DNA of 64,000 nucleotides from Notospermus geniculatus (Eukaryota; Nemertea; Pilidiophora; Heteronemertea; Lineidae): assembly GCA_002633025.1 (NCBI GenBank), contig NMRB01001497.1, positions 7,762 to 71,761 on the forward strand. The letters are read 5' to 3'. Shown one piece after another: positions 46,201-55,381 of the stretch. Under the pieces are notes generated by a model. That model was not told the DNA's origin. It saw nothing but the letters and a program-made list of their open reading frames with translations, and made no database searches. Made by a program: the position numbers and the translations under genes. The first letter of the stretch is position 1; every line of letters starts with the position of its first letter.

Positions 46201-49200
46201 ACCCATCACGTTTGCAGTACATCCTCTGTTTTTCTGGCAGTGAAACGTTCGTTTCCTGTCACGAAAAGCTACGTTTAGCTGACAGGCGGAACGCGGATTG
46301 CGGAACGCGGAAGCGGAAAATGCAATGCATATTCGCATACAACATATCTTTCCGCCAGGGTTTCCGCGTCCCTATACCGCATTCCGCGTGTCAGCTAAAC
46401 GCAGCCTAATGCCTCCAGTCGGCTCGCGAGGACAGTAAGAGCTTTATGTGATGGTAGTTTCTAGTGCTTCCTGAGCATAAAGCTGTTTATTTATTGCTTG
46501 GTGAAGCAAGAAGTGTTCCCAATTACAAGATACTGATGACATTTATGACATATTGGTCGCGGCATATTGGTTTTTGGTGGTCATGATGCACCAGACAACA
46601 TTTTATGTAAATGTTCATTATATCAGATTTTTTGACGAGAACGAATTTGTACAAGAAACAAGAACTTATCGTTCTCCAATATCTTTGCTCTCTAAGCACT
46701 AGATGACTGACACTTGCTGGCATGGAGTCTATTGTGTGAAAAGTACCTTCCCAGGCTGGGTGGTTTATTATAAGCATAAAGCACCGGAAGTACATTTGGG
46801 GGCTTAATAACATTCTTGTCAACATCTTGTTGAAAGTATCCGTCCGATGAGTACACCTCTCACAGTCACTTTATCAACTTTTAGATGGCTTTGGGCTCCC
46901 TAAAATCATTGGCTACCTCATCACACGTGATATAACTTTCATAGACAAANCAACTTGCATTTTTAACTTGCAACTTGCATTTTTAACTTGCAACTTGCAA
47001 TTTTCAACTTGCAACTTGCAACTTGCAGAAAAGAAACCCTCCGCTACAACTCAGACAACTTGTGCCCGCCGGGCAATATTTTTCGCATGTCTCCCTTTAA
47101 TAAATTCCTTCCTACCTTGACATGTAGGACAGCCGTCCCTGGTGGGTGTGCATCACTGATTGTCCGAATCAACTTTCCGTTGGTCAGGTCCCACATGGTG
47201 ATCTGTCCCTTAGCAAACCCACATAACAATCTGGTACAGTCTTTATTGAAGCTTAAAGCTGAGACCGAACCATACTGGGCTCCCACTGCCGTGCTTCCTA
47301 GACACCATTTCAGGACTTGCTTGGGATCTGAAGAAGGTTAACAAATTATTTACCCTGGCAACTAGAAAGCCATTCTCACTGACAAGAAAATGAACAATCT
47401 ACGGTACAGAAATATAGACCATGCACGTGACGTCATCATTGACGTCATAATTCGCACGTCAGCCATTTTGGACAGCATCTGACGCTACGAATGCGTTGGA
47501 CGTGCCGTCCAAAATGGCGGCATCTCGACGTCGCGGTGACGTCATAATCGGTGCTGCACGTCCTCTATAGGGCCATATGCACCAAACGAAGATTTTCTTG
47601 AACTCAGGTTAGCCACAACTTTTCCATTGTCACATCATGCCCTGGCAAACCTGAACAATTGAAAAGTTGTGGCTCAACCTGAGTTCAAGATAACCTTCGG
47701 TTGGTGCATACGGCCCACAAAGTATGACTTGACCAATGTTTCTGATAAAAGACAATACTCACCAAACACCAAGACTAATCCATGTGAGGTCCCAATAGCT
47801 ATTAAGTTGGACACAGCCTGTAAAGAAATGACCTTATCAGCTACTTAGGTATGAATTCTTCAGTGCTTCATGTTTGAAATCTGCAGGAGCTCAATCAGTT
47901 GAGCTCCTCAAAGGCTCGAGGAGAGCTGTTCACACTGGTGAAATTCGATGGTCAGTTACTTCAAGGATGCCGAAGAGCATGGTCAATCAAGCTCCTCGGT
48001 GCAATTTTGCGAGCGTGATTGCGCCTGTCTTCCGTGAAGCACTGATTCTTCACCCATTTCAACATTTCGTGAAGACACTTTTTGACTGGCAATTTCATGG
48101 AAATAATGTTTGACTTGACGAAGCACCTTACCATTGCAGTGGGCATACCGGCATCCACGCGATCCTGTAACAGAACAAAGGTTGATGTACAGAGATAGTA
48201 AAATAGGAAAACTGGTGATCTAATATCAGTATCACTAGCCATCGCTTATTACATTTACATTCTATGGAAAAGGATGCAGGCGTAAACAACGAACTTACTG
48301 CTGCAGACATCAGCTGGGCTGAGATCCCCTTCAAGACAACATGCCGCATGATGGAGCCGTGTTCTTGATAGCGTACGCTATGCCTTGGTCTGAAATAAGA
48401 CAGGGAAGTAAAATAGCACAGGAAGCCAAGTGGAATGAAAAGGTGCAAGTTACTCAGTTACACAACATTCTCGCCATGATTCAAACTGAGACACAATAGG
48501 GGCAGGATCCAGGATTTTGGAAAAGAGGGGGCACTCTGTGCTAGAAACATTGAAATATGCGGTAAATGGTTTCCTCAAAATATCAGAATCTCACGGTCGA
48601 TTTCACAGATTTGTTGGCCGAAAGGGGAGGCGAGCGCCCGGGCGCCTCCTCTGGATCCGCGCCTGTCAACACCTTATCTGGCCTTCTTCAGTAACATGAT
48701 CTTAGTCACAATTATCGGACATCATCAGAGAGGTTTTGGGGTTATACGAGAGAGAAGTTTTACTTTTTGTGGCCTCTTGACTTTGGCGTGTCAAGAATTC
48801 CTTCCTGGCTGGACATCGAGGATGTGTCCGCCTGATCAACATCCCCCGGGAACATAGGTGGCAGCACCAGGTCATCATCACCAAATACAGAGTCATCATC
48901 AGGCTGGAAAGACATTAAGGAATATTGAGACAGACAGAGACGGACCATGCGGTTTTCTTTAGCCCCATGGCACTGTTTTAGTTCAGTATGAGCCGGCCAT
49001 AAAGGCACCACAGAAGTACCATTACAAAGCATGAATGAAAATGGTGCAAGTGGTATGAACCTGCAAAACCACTTCTTGTTATGTCTACTCTGATCTTGCA
49101 AACGATTGAGGACCTGTTCACCACAGCAGCCCCCTAGGCCTACCTCATTTAGAATGCTTTCTAATGTTGGTGTTGCTTCTACTGTGGGGAGATCAAATTC

Positions 49201-50012
49201 ATCTGCATCAAGCTGAAAAGCAAAATAAAATCGATTTGTATACATCATGGCGCCTGTTTGATCACAGGGGCTTGGGATTTCGCATCATACGAGTCTAGGT
49301 TCGTCACGCTGAGTGCCGAATCGGCACTCGGCGTGACGAACCTAGACTCGTATGATGCGAAATCCCAAGCCCCTGTGGTTAGATGATGAGGATGATGAAA
49401 ATCACGGGGGGAACAGGTCAGAGTTGTGTGAGAGTAGGCCTGCTAGTGCTAGGTACCGTACCATCATGACCGTGCCCCGGCGTAGGCGTGGGGAGCGGCT
49501 ATGCAAAACGCAATGCAGCTGTGTCTCGGTGAGTGTTCATGTGTTTTCTGTTTGGCCTAGGCTATGATCCTATATAGGCCTATATATAGCAGGCCTAATG
49601 GTTAGCCTAAAGGCCTACCATGTGGCTTTCCCCCTACTGCCTACTCATTTTGTACTACACTGGCAGTGCAGTGGTCGTGGAGTGGCACTCACTGACACTG
49701 TCACTCACTGCTCTCCTCTGCTGCTGCATGCTGTCATGGATCATGGATGGCTGTCAACATGGTCAAACTCAGTCTCAAACATCAACATTTTATTTAGGCC
49801 TACTACAAGCTTGCATTTGCAATCTAAAATAACTGGTAGGCCCTAGGCCTACCTAGGCCTAATCTGATTGTTCAACAACTAGAGAAGGTTTACTTAAGAT
49901 GTCGCAACGAAATTGCAAATGTCGCTAGGCCTACCTCTTCAAGGGCTAGGCCCCCTAAATTTAATTCCATTTTTCCGACAGATTCGAGGGCACTTTCACC
50001 CCTGTCCGCCAT
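31240..50012 (-). CDS. VPS8: VPS8, CORVET complex subunit (complete, 30 exons)
   Basis: Exons: 49935-50012, 49144-49212, 48764-48903, 48299-48389, 48132-48164, 47763-47817, 47116-47327, 43342-43460, 42964-43123, 42337-42459, 41808-41972, 41588-41674, 41038-41148, 40212-40489, 39534-39756, 38890-39031, 38413-38648, 37872-37973, 37658-37750, 37014-37153, 36653-36737, 35998-36236, 35608-35764, 35427-35516, 35059-35131, 33586-33765, 33176-33339, 32789-32955, 31907-32189, 31240-31380. All junctions are GT-AG and the phases agree throughout: 4236 nt, 1411 residues, close to vertebrate VPS8 (about 1430). VPS8 is the Rab5-binding subunit of CORVET, which tethers early endosomes for fusion. Recognisable blocks in order: PTLESILNE, LLCGFAKGQITMWDL, SHFKSLATGGNVS, EGKAKAVIG, FLECLEPYI, NKLLVYISCCLAGRAYPLG, FDTREFLNVLAL, REALWFPLLE, then a C-terminal RING-H2 and the terminal NENFQL-LAPPP motif. 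The first Met (MADRGESALE) lies in a short exon whose intron starts GTAGGCCTA. Confidence 0.96.
31590..31841. mobile_element. GATCTGAAAC/GTTTCAGA element, copy 3
   Basis: TAGACAATTCTCAAATTCGC ... GTCAATTTGAGAATTGTCTA. It ends 66 bases from VPS8 exon 29. Confidence 0.82.
32293..32555 (-). mobile_element. tRNA-derived SINE, copy 3
   Basis: Minus-strand head GATAGCCTAGTGATTGTCAC ... GGGTCCCGAGTTCGAATCTC-type B box; body as copy 1. VPS8 intron 28. Confidence 0.85.
32575..32765. mobile_element. CTAGGAAAACGCG inverted-repeat element, copy 2
   Basis: CAATCTAGGAAAACGCGGCA ... TGCCGGGTTTTCCTACACCG; interior AGCTATTGAAATGTGCGGGT is the reverse complement of the 9.9-kb copy. It lies between the two RING exons of VPS8. 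Confidence 0.8.
34012..34130. mobile_element. 119-bp fold-back, GGCCC-ended
   Basis: GGCCCGTATTTTAGAATGCT and its complement; arms of about 57 bases around CTGTT. In VPS8 intron 25. Related ends occur at 7510 and 53728. Confidence 0.88.
34275..34575. repeat. 30-bp minisatellite, about ten copies
   Basis: Unit CATTGTGACA-C/TGGTTTCCAAAGAGACCTGT. The period divides by three and the unit lacks stops in several frames, which explains the long overlapping frames on both strands. VPS8 intron 25; non-coding. Confidence 0.93.
35217..35404. mobile_element. CAGACGG element near VPS8 exon 24
   Basis: CATCTGCCTCCAGGTTTGAG ... AGATGCCGTCTGCTGGACTC, ending 23 bases from the exon at 35427-35516. Confidence 0.85.
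36448..36648. mobile_element. CAGACGG element abutting VPS8 exon 21
   Basis: Its right end (GACGCTGTCTGCTGGACCCT) runs directly into the intronic GTAAAC donor of the exon at 36653-36737. Confidence 0.85.
38719..38873 (-). mobile_element. tRNA-derived SINE, copy 4 (5' part)
   Basis: Head and first half of the body only; B-box-like GGTTCAAATCC on the minus strand. It ends 17 bases from VPS8 exon 16. Confidence 0.78.
39145..39362. mobile_element. GATCTGAAAC/GTTTCAGA element, copy 4, nested in a CAGACGG element
   Basis: Interrupts the CAGACGG-type element whose halves are 39103-39144 and 39363-39508. The left ~25 bases of the inserted copy are missing. Confidence 0.75.
39805..40035 (+). mobile_element. 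tRNA-derived SINE, copy 5
   Basis: Plus orientation: GTCCTGGGTTTGAATCTAGC, body GTAAAAGACCCCATCCAAGT, tail GGGCCAATAATGCTATGG. The first part of the head is missing. VPS8 intron 14. Confidence 0.82.
40556..40772. mobile_element. CAGACGG element, complete copy in VPS8 intron 13
   Basis: GACTCATCTGCCCCCAGTTT ... GGACTCCGGGGGCAGATGAG. Confidence 0.88.
41217..41500 (+). mobile_element. tRNA-derived SINE, copy 6 (full length)
   Basis: Plus orientation: TTGATAGCTTAGTGGTTATC, CCGATTCGAATCC, body, GGGCCAATAATGCCCTGGTT tail. A short internal duplication (CCATCCAAGTGAG twice) is present. VPS8 intron 12. Confidence 0.85.
42117..42292. mobile_element. TGACCCGCTC element, copy 3 (complete)
   Basis: CTGACCCGCTCCAGTAAAAG ... 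CTACTTTTGCTACAGCGGGT. VPS8 intron 10. Confidence 0.82.
43995..44418. mobile_element. 424-bp inverted-repeat element flanked by TTAA
   Basis: Ends AGGGAGACATGCGAAAAATA and complement, flanked by TTAA at 43991-43994 and 44419-44422. Arms of over 100 bases contain GCCCGGCGGGCACAAGTTGT. The centre has a ~56-bp unit (GAGCTCACGAATTTATGAGC...) in tandem with one N. TTAA duplication is the mark of piggyBac-type transposition. A one-ended copy lies at about 47043-47102, 14 bases from VPS8 exon 7. Confidence 0.8.
46950..47028. repeat. CAACTTGCA short tandem repeats
   Basis: Alternating CAACTTGCATTTTTAACTTG and AACTTGC units. VPS8 intron 7; one N at 46950. Confidence 0.9.
47043..47102. mobile_element. 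Solo end of the TTAA-flanked element
   Basis: Matches the outer ~55 bases of the 43995-44418 element (CAGACAACTTGTGCCCGCCG ... CGCATGTCTCCCTTTAA). It immediately precedes the donor of VPS8 exon 7. Confidence 0.8.
47417..47571. mobile_element. Inverted-repeat element with GTGACGTCA and AAAATGGCGGC motifs
   Basis: TATAGACCATGCACGTGACG and complement-like ATCGGTGCTGCACGTCCTCTATAG at the ends, with GCCATTTTGGAC inside paired to GTCCAAAATGGC. Confidence 0.7.
47572..47715. mobile_element. Fold-back GGCCATATGCACCAAACG element
   Basis: Left GGCCATATGCACCAAACGAA, right complement CGGTTGGTGCATACGGCC; internal arms match over AACTCAGGTTNAGCCACAAC. VPS8 intron 6. Confidence 0.8.
48499..48666. mobile_element. 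GCGGATCCAGGAT element in VPS8 intron 3
   Basis: GGCAGGATCCAGGATTTTGG ... CTCTGGATCCGCGCCTG. Confidence 0.85.
49264..49376. repeat. 113-bp near-perfect palindrome
   Basis: Arms of 56 bases (ACAGGGGCTTGGGATTTCGC...) with one mismatch and a 1-base spacer, in VPS8 intron 1. Confidence 0.92.
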
Positions 50013-51160
50013 TGCAATTTGCTATGTTACACCTCCAATGTAACGAAAATTGACAGGGGACTCCAAGACCTAAGATATGCCAAATACCTTGCAATTACTT
50101 ATTGTTATCACTCTTAAAACTTCGGTGTTTCTAACCTTATTGTCTGAATTATGACACATTGAAGTCAAAAATTACTTTAATTACATAAATTACAGCAGCT
50201 TTGTAACAAAATGTATTTTTTTTCTTTTTTTCATTCATCGCGTTTTATCCAGATCTATATCCATCCCTGCCACTTTGTCCATCCTCATATATATTTCGTT
50301 TGGTTCCACTTCCGGACGACAGATGGGGCCCGCCTTGGGGCCCGGCTGACGCTCGTAACTTTACGGGATGAAAACTCTTGTCCAACCTTCTATTTTATGG
50401 CCCCACTGAGCTGTATTTGCGTGCCCTTATAAAGTTACGGGGCTTCGTTAAAAAGGTTTTATTTTCGCCAAGAGAACAAGATGAATGAAAGTTCAAATGA
50501 ATGAGAAAGAATTCGAAATTTTTCAAATCATGATATTTTTAAGGAAAATTACATATTTATACCAAAGAATGAACATAATACTGATTGAAAAGATAGGCTA
50601 CTCGCTAAACACCCGGGATAGCACCCTCCTGCACAGGGGCGGATCCCAGAATCATGGGAAAGAGGGGCACAGCCCAGCCAGCGCACATCGTGGAAAACCA
50701 AATTTTAACATCTTTTCAAAATTTCGATATTTCCTGGTCAATTTTAAAGATTTTCCACAAAATAGAGGGGGCACGGGCCGGGTGTGCCCCCCCCCCCTTG
50801 GATCCGCGCCTGCTGCAGACACTTGTTCGGATAGAAAATCATTTAAAGCGACCTATAGGCATCTAGCTTTCCGGCTCAGATTCGCGCGGTTCTTCATCAT
50901 AGGTGGCGCTCGCAACTGGCACCCTACGGATTTGGGCTCAAATGTTGATGGGTAGTGTATACTTGCAATACATGTCAGATAAGAGTCAGATTATCATGTC
51001 AGACCGATCGGTGTAATTAGCACATCAAGGTGGGTATGAGGAGTCTGACAGTATAGGGTCTCTTTAAAAGGGAACCAGAAGCGCCTGACTTGCCGCAAGT
51101 TTTTAGTTGGTGAAATCAACACCAGATGGCACGCAGTATGCTTCCACTGCCAATTTCACA

Positions 51161-51442
51161 TTTTGGTTCCCGAAGCTACCGCTAGAGAGTGCTGTCAAAT
51201 GGTAGCTTCGGTAACGGGCGCCATTTTGGCTGGCAGAAAACTGACGGCCTGACGTCATTGCCGCGAAAACTGGATCACATGATCATCGACCGTTACTCAA
51301 AACTCCATACCCGTGGATGATCATGTGATCCAGTTTTCGCGGCAATGACGTCAGGCCGTCAGTTTTCTGCCAGCCAAAATGGCGCCCGTTACCGAAGCTA
51401 CCATTTGACAGCACTCTCTAGCGGTAGCTTCGGGAACCAAAA
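51161..51442. mobile_element. 282-bp fold-back element with 13-bp direct repeats
   Basis: Starts TTTTGGTTCCCGAAGCTACC and ends with the complement; arms of roughly 125 bases are near perfect around a short loop. Flanked by TGCCAATTTCACA at 51148-51160 and 51443-51455. The duplicated unit has the corresponding single site (TGCCACTTTCACAGCC, about 54158-54173), a natural empty site. Confidence 0.88.
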
Positions 51443-51959
51443 TGCCAATTTCACAGCCAGCGTCGTGTTTTTTTGCGAAAAGGCAGCATGATTAAAATAT
51501 TTAATAGTAAAATACATGTACGCTATGGCGTATATAAATTGGTCACCCGGTCGAAAACAGGGGTTTTAGACCAATAACCCGAGCGGCGCCTTGCCCTGAC
51601 GAGCGCTTTCCAATAACTCCTACCCTCCCTAGTCACTCCAGAGCGTCGTCGAAGGGCGAATGTGACTGTAGGCCTTGATTTGTCAAGATGCTATAGATGT
51701 GGTTCATGAAACTAGTCTGGGGGTGGCATAAACTGTACGCAGAGGTCAGACGGTTTCACCATTCGTAACACATCGGGTCTTTCCGTCATTCTTCGGTAAA
51801 TTTGGCACGGACAGTTTCTAGCTCTGAGTTGAGAATGACGGTTTCACCTAACTGGAGCATCATAGAATGCGGAACGACACGGCGCTGGTGAGGTTGAAAC
51901 TGTGGACGAGGTTTGAGACAGAGACCGGATCCTTCCTCCTCAATCAAGATTGTCGAACG

Positions 51960-52135
51960 TTTCTCCCGTATATTAGGGAGGTTTAGAAATCAAATGATAA
52001 ACGTAAACTTTACAACAAAGTTATTTTTCATACTACACATTAACCAGATTTTACATTGCATTTCGTAAAAAAATAACGTTGTCGTTAACGTTTACGTTTA
52101 TCGTTTGATTTCTAAACCTCCGTATTTCACAGAAA
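51960..52135. mobile_element. GGAGGTTT inverted-repeat element, copy in segmental unit 1
   Basis: Ends GGAGGTTTAGAAATCAAATG and the complement CGTTTGATTTCTAAACCTCC, both continuing into GATAAACGTAAAC. Absent from the matching position in unit 2 (CTCCCGAATATATTTCACAG, about 54570). Confidence 0.8.
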
Positions 52136-52152
52136 ATGACGCATGTATCATC

Positions 52153-53109
52153 TCATGTCCGATCATTGATCATACGTCTGTACATCATAGACCTGTCAAT
52201 GTAGCATACCTGAATACTGAACAACAAGGAATAGATCACAAATAGAAAACACCCACAACCCTGCAGGATCACGCGCTTCATAATCTCATCATGGCTTGAT
52301 GGCGGGTTGATCGTGTCATCCGGGCATTTCAAAGAGAGTCCCATCGAATCCGGCTCACAAGTTAGGAAGTATGTTGACTCCTGGGCGAGAGAAAATGAAT
52401 AGACTATCATCACCAGCAGCGAAAGGACATTACAGACCCTCGCCAAATTAGCTCCGCACTTCGAAATACCCGTACCACACCGACAACATCCAAGAATTAC
52501 AGAACTCAAGAAAAAGAGAATAATACAAAATAAAATCACTGCCGCGAAATAAGCCGAGAGGGAGTTTGGAATGCCAAAGCCCTGGAAGATCCCAAGCATT
52601 GCCAACGGCATCACCAGCAACATGGTGATTACGTTCAGTCGACGAATGCACGAATTCGCAGAGGTACTCCTTCGGAGGAGGTGGGCATGCAGCGGGTTGT
52701 CGACGCTCCCGTATCGCCGAGATCGCGGGCCAAAGAGGCGCGACTCGCGCCCGAGTCTTTCCGCTTCCTCGTCAAGGCGGTCTCGCCCCCGGCCTCGCCC
52801 GAGGAGTCGGCTTTGCTCGTCTGACGTCATATCCGGCGGGGTTTCGTCTCCCGCGTTTTGTCGTAATTGTCGCCGCAGCATTAAGGAAAGAATCATCTGC
52901 TCGAAACTGTTCAAGAATCCATCTTGAGGGTTTGGCGCCTGGTCTTCAGCCCCAGGTTCGTCGGAGAGTGACCCGTGCCTCAATTCAGACGCATAATATG
53001 TCGGAGGTGGGGTGTGGTTGGGAATGAAGGCATTTCGGGGCCCGTGAATACTGATGTCCTCGTACGGTGGCGGTTCGTCCTGCGAGATCTGCCCCTGAAC
53101 TCTCGCCAT
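52153..53109 (-). CDS. Four-transmembrane protein with PPPY and acidic dileucine motifs, copy 1 (intact)
   Basis: Single uninterrupted frame of 318 residues. The start is the ATG at 53107-53109 (context ATCATGG); the GTG three codons upstream is not a plausible eukaryotic start. The cytosolic N-terminus has a PY motif (PPPY, residues 13-16, in DEPPPYED), a second proline/tyrosine cluster (TPPPTYY, 33-39), an acidic dileucine sorting signal (DEQSRLL, 97-103) and an Arg/Asp/Glu-rich stretch. Four hydrophobic segments follow at about 159-180, 184-208, 226-249 and 279-304. The loop between TM3 and TM4 carries Cys251 and Cys262. The tail is short and basic. PY motifs recruit Nedd4-type WW-domain ligases and acidic dileucines direct endolysosomal sorting, so an endosomal or plasma-membrane adaptor is a reasonable inference. 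I do not recognise the family; it is not clearly MS4A, tetraspanin or MARVEL. Conservation between paralogues supports a real gene. No introns are visible in the CDS. Confidence 0.75.
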   Translation of the reverse strand: MARVQGQISQDEPPPYEDISIHGPRNAFIPNHTPPPTYYASELRHGSLSDEPGAEDQAPNPQDGFLNSFEQMILSLMLRRQLRQNAGDETPPDMTSDEQSRLLGRGRGRDRLDEEAERLGRESRLFGPRSRRYGSVDNPLHAHLLRRSTSANSCIRRLNVITMLLVMPLAMLGIFQGFGIPNSLSAYFAAVILFCIILFFLSSVILGCCRCGTGISKCGANLARVCNVLSLLVMIVYSFSLAQESTYFLTCEPDSMGLSLKCPDDTINPPSSHDEIMKRVILQGCGCFLFVIYSLLFSIQVCYIDRSMMYRRMINDRT

Positions 53110-53727
53110 GATGTGCACAGCAAATTGTGTATATGGCTATATCAGAAATAGAGGCGTCCAAACTGTCTATAGGCTTAGGTCTATGTACCTGAACTATTCA
53201 CAGTATAATGTTCAATATGTCATGCACTTTGTCTGTTCATGAGACAAGGTCCGTTATCTCCAATGATCAGTCGCAATTATTTCATTGTCAGGACTGTTCA
53301 GATTAGCATGACAACCTGCAATAGGCCTATCACGATTATCGTTCTAGAACACAGTGTCCTATTCCATCCATTGAATCCATGAGATGTAGGGGCTAGGACT
53401 ACACGAACAAATTCTGTGCCATCCNATGACAGAAGAATGAAGATATAATACTGATTGAAAAGATAGGCTACTGGCTAACACCAGGGTCGGATCCGGGGAA
53501 GGGCGTGGGGGGCGTACGCTCCCCTATTTTTGGCAAGAGCAATGATATTTTTTACCAAGAAAAATTTAATCACACAAAAATTCGAGTATATTTCTCTCAG
53601 ATGCTCGGCCAGGAAAATGCATTTAAAAGTGCGACGCGATTTTGGTGCTCACCACCTTCGTCGAGCTATGCCCCCCCCCCTTCTGTCAATCCTGGATCCG
53701 GCCCTCAACACCATCCTGCAGACTATG

Positions 53728-53847
53728 GGCCGTATTCTAGAAGCTTCCTTAACTCTAAGGTTTACCTTAAGCTATTGTTTGCAGGGCAGAATACAAAAGC
53801 TTAAAGTGGACCTTAGAGTTAAGGAGGCTTCTGGAATACGGGCCACT
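53728..53847. mobile_element. Fold-back GGGCCGTATTCTAGAAG element
   Basis: TGGGCCGTATTCTAGAAGCT ... and complement ending GGAATACGGGCCA; the arms meet around GCAGGGCAG. It marks the left boundary of segmental unit 2. A relative with its halves pushed apart by another insertion lies at 7508-7835. Confidence 0.8.
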
Positions 53848-54764
53848 ATCTTGTTCGGATAGAAAATCATTTAAAGCGACCCTATACGCATCTAGCTTTT
53901 CGGCACAGATAAGTGCGGCTCTCCATCATAGGTGGCGCTCGCAACTGGCACCCTATGGATTTGGGCTCAAATGTTGATGGTTAGTGTATTTTATTTGCAA
54001 TACATGTCAGACGGATCGGTGTAATTAGCACATCAAAGTGGGTATGAGGAGGCTACCAGTATAGGGACTCTTTAAAAGGTAACCAGAAGCGCCTGCTGAC
54101 TTGCCGCATGTTTTTAGTCGGTGACATCAACACCAGATGGCAGGCAATATGCTTCCACTGCCACTTTCACAGCCAGCACTCATAAACTGTGTTTTTATTG
54201 GCGCGAAGGCAAAATACAAAACATGTTAATAGCGTATTAAAATTGGTCTCCTGATCCAAAGCAAGGGTTTTCATCCGATACCCCGGGCGGCATCTTGCCC
54301 TGACGAGCGCTTTCCAATCATTCCTACCCACTGAGGAGGAGTTTGAAACTGTGGACGAGGTTTGAGACACAGACCTCGGCAGGGACGGATCCAGGATTCG
54401 GGAAAAGAGGGGGCCCTGTGCTTGGAACATTGAAATTTGCACCCAATTCCAGAATTTCACAGTCGATTTTACAGATTTGTTGGCCAAAAGGAGGCGCGCG
54501 CCCGGTGCGCCCCCTTTTGGATCCACGCCTGGACCGGGTCCTCCCTGCTCAATGAAGATTGTCGTACGTTTCTCCCGAATATATTTCACAGAAAGTGACG
54601 CACGTCGTGTCATGTCCGATCATTGATCATACGTCTGTACGTCATAAACCTGTCAATGTAGCATAACTGGATGCTGAATAACAAGGAAAATATCACAAAT
54701 AACAAACACCCACAACCCTGCAGGATCACACGCTTCATAATCTGATCATGGCTTGATGGCGGAT

Positions 54765-55381
54765 CATTGTGTTTCACAGGTCGGCGCTAGGCGGCGTTAT
54801 GGACGCACCAACCTGTGTCCGCACGAGCCGCATCACGCCGAATTTGGCGTAAAAAGTAATACGCGGACACATCACTGCCTCAACTCGGTAATCACGTGAT
54901 CTACTACGCCACGAAAGTAAATCCCAAGAAAATAGCGATATGAGGCTTATTTCTTGCAGACTTTGCCAATAATTGACGGATTTGTCATTTCTGATGAGAA
55001 ATTGTCACAGACATGACATTGTTGAGAAGAAAATGATGCTATTTGGGTGTTCACCTCGGCAGCTAACTGTCACTCTGCTGTAACGTAGTGTAAACGTATG
55101 TGACGACGCACCGACTAGCTGCCAGTGGCTAACATGACATGTACAGCATATCTCACACAAAATAGGCCTATGTATGTCATAATCATGATGGATAATGCGA
55201 TGCCCACACACGGAGACATCCTAGGTAGGCCTATTAGACGAGATTTTGCAATTTATAAACCCGAAGCGAGGAATTCCCGCCATCTTGAAAATGCAACAAG
55301 TAGTCCCAAAATTTCCCATGACGCGTTGCGCGCGCGGTGACAGGTCAGTGCGAGGTAGGAGCGCTACCTGTCGTGACAATG
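54765..55381. mobile_element. 617-bp inverted-repeat element with 10-bp target duplication
   Basis: Flanked on both sides by GATGGCGGAT (54755-54764 and 55382-55391). Ends CATTGTG...CACAGGTCGGCGC and the complement of CATTGTCACGACAGGTAGCGC form imperfect terminal inverted repeats. Copy 1 of the host gene shows the uninterrupted target (GATGGCGGGTTGATCG), so the insertion postdates the gene duplication. No internal coding capacity. Confidence 0.85.

Larger units (their letters stand above)
41038..48164 (-). other. VPS8: VPS8 N-terminal beta-propeller-coding exons (5-13)
   Basis: Residues about 127-481. This is the WD40-like propeller that in VPS8 contacts Rab5/Vps21 and neighbouring CORVET subunits. 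Visible motifs are AVSNLIAIGTSHGLVLVF, CGFAKGQITMWDL, DAHPPGTAVLH, CNDSGGSVFEL, GEVCAIEPLH, WINPRTLV and SHFKSLATGGNVS. The 3.65-kb intron between exons 7 and 8 (43461-47115) is the largest in the gene. It holds a TTAA-flanked inverted-repeat element (43995-44418), other fold-backs, short AACTTGC tandem repeats (46950-47028) and no coding sequence that I can support. Confidence 0.9.

Noticed and set aside
49352-49527. Plus-strand frame (LDDEDDENHGG...) ending at a good GTGAGT donor
   Set aside because: It begins inside a palindrome in VPS8 intron 1, no downstream plus-strand exon was found, and no homology is recognisable.
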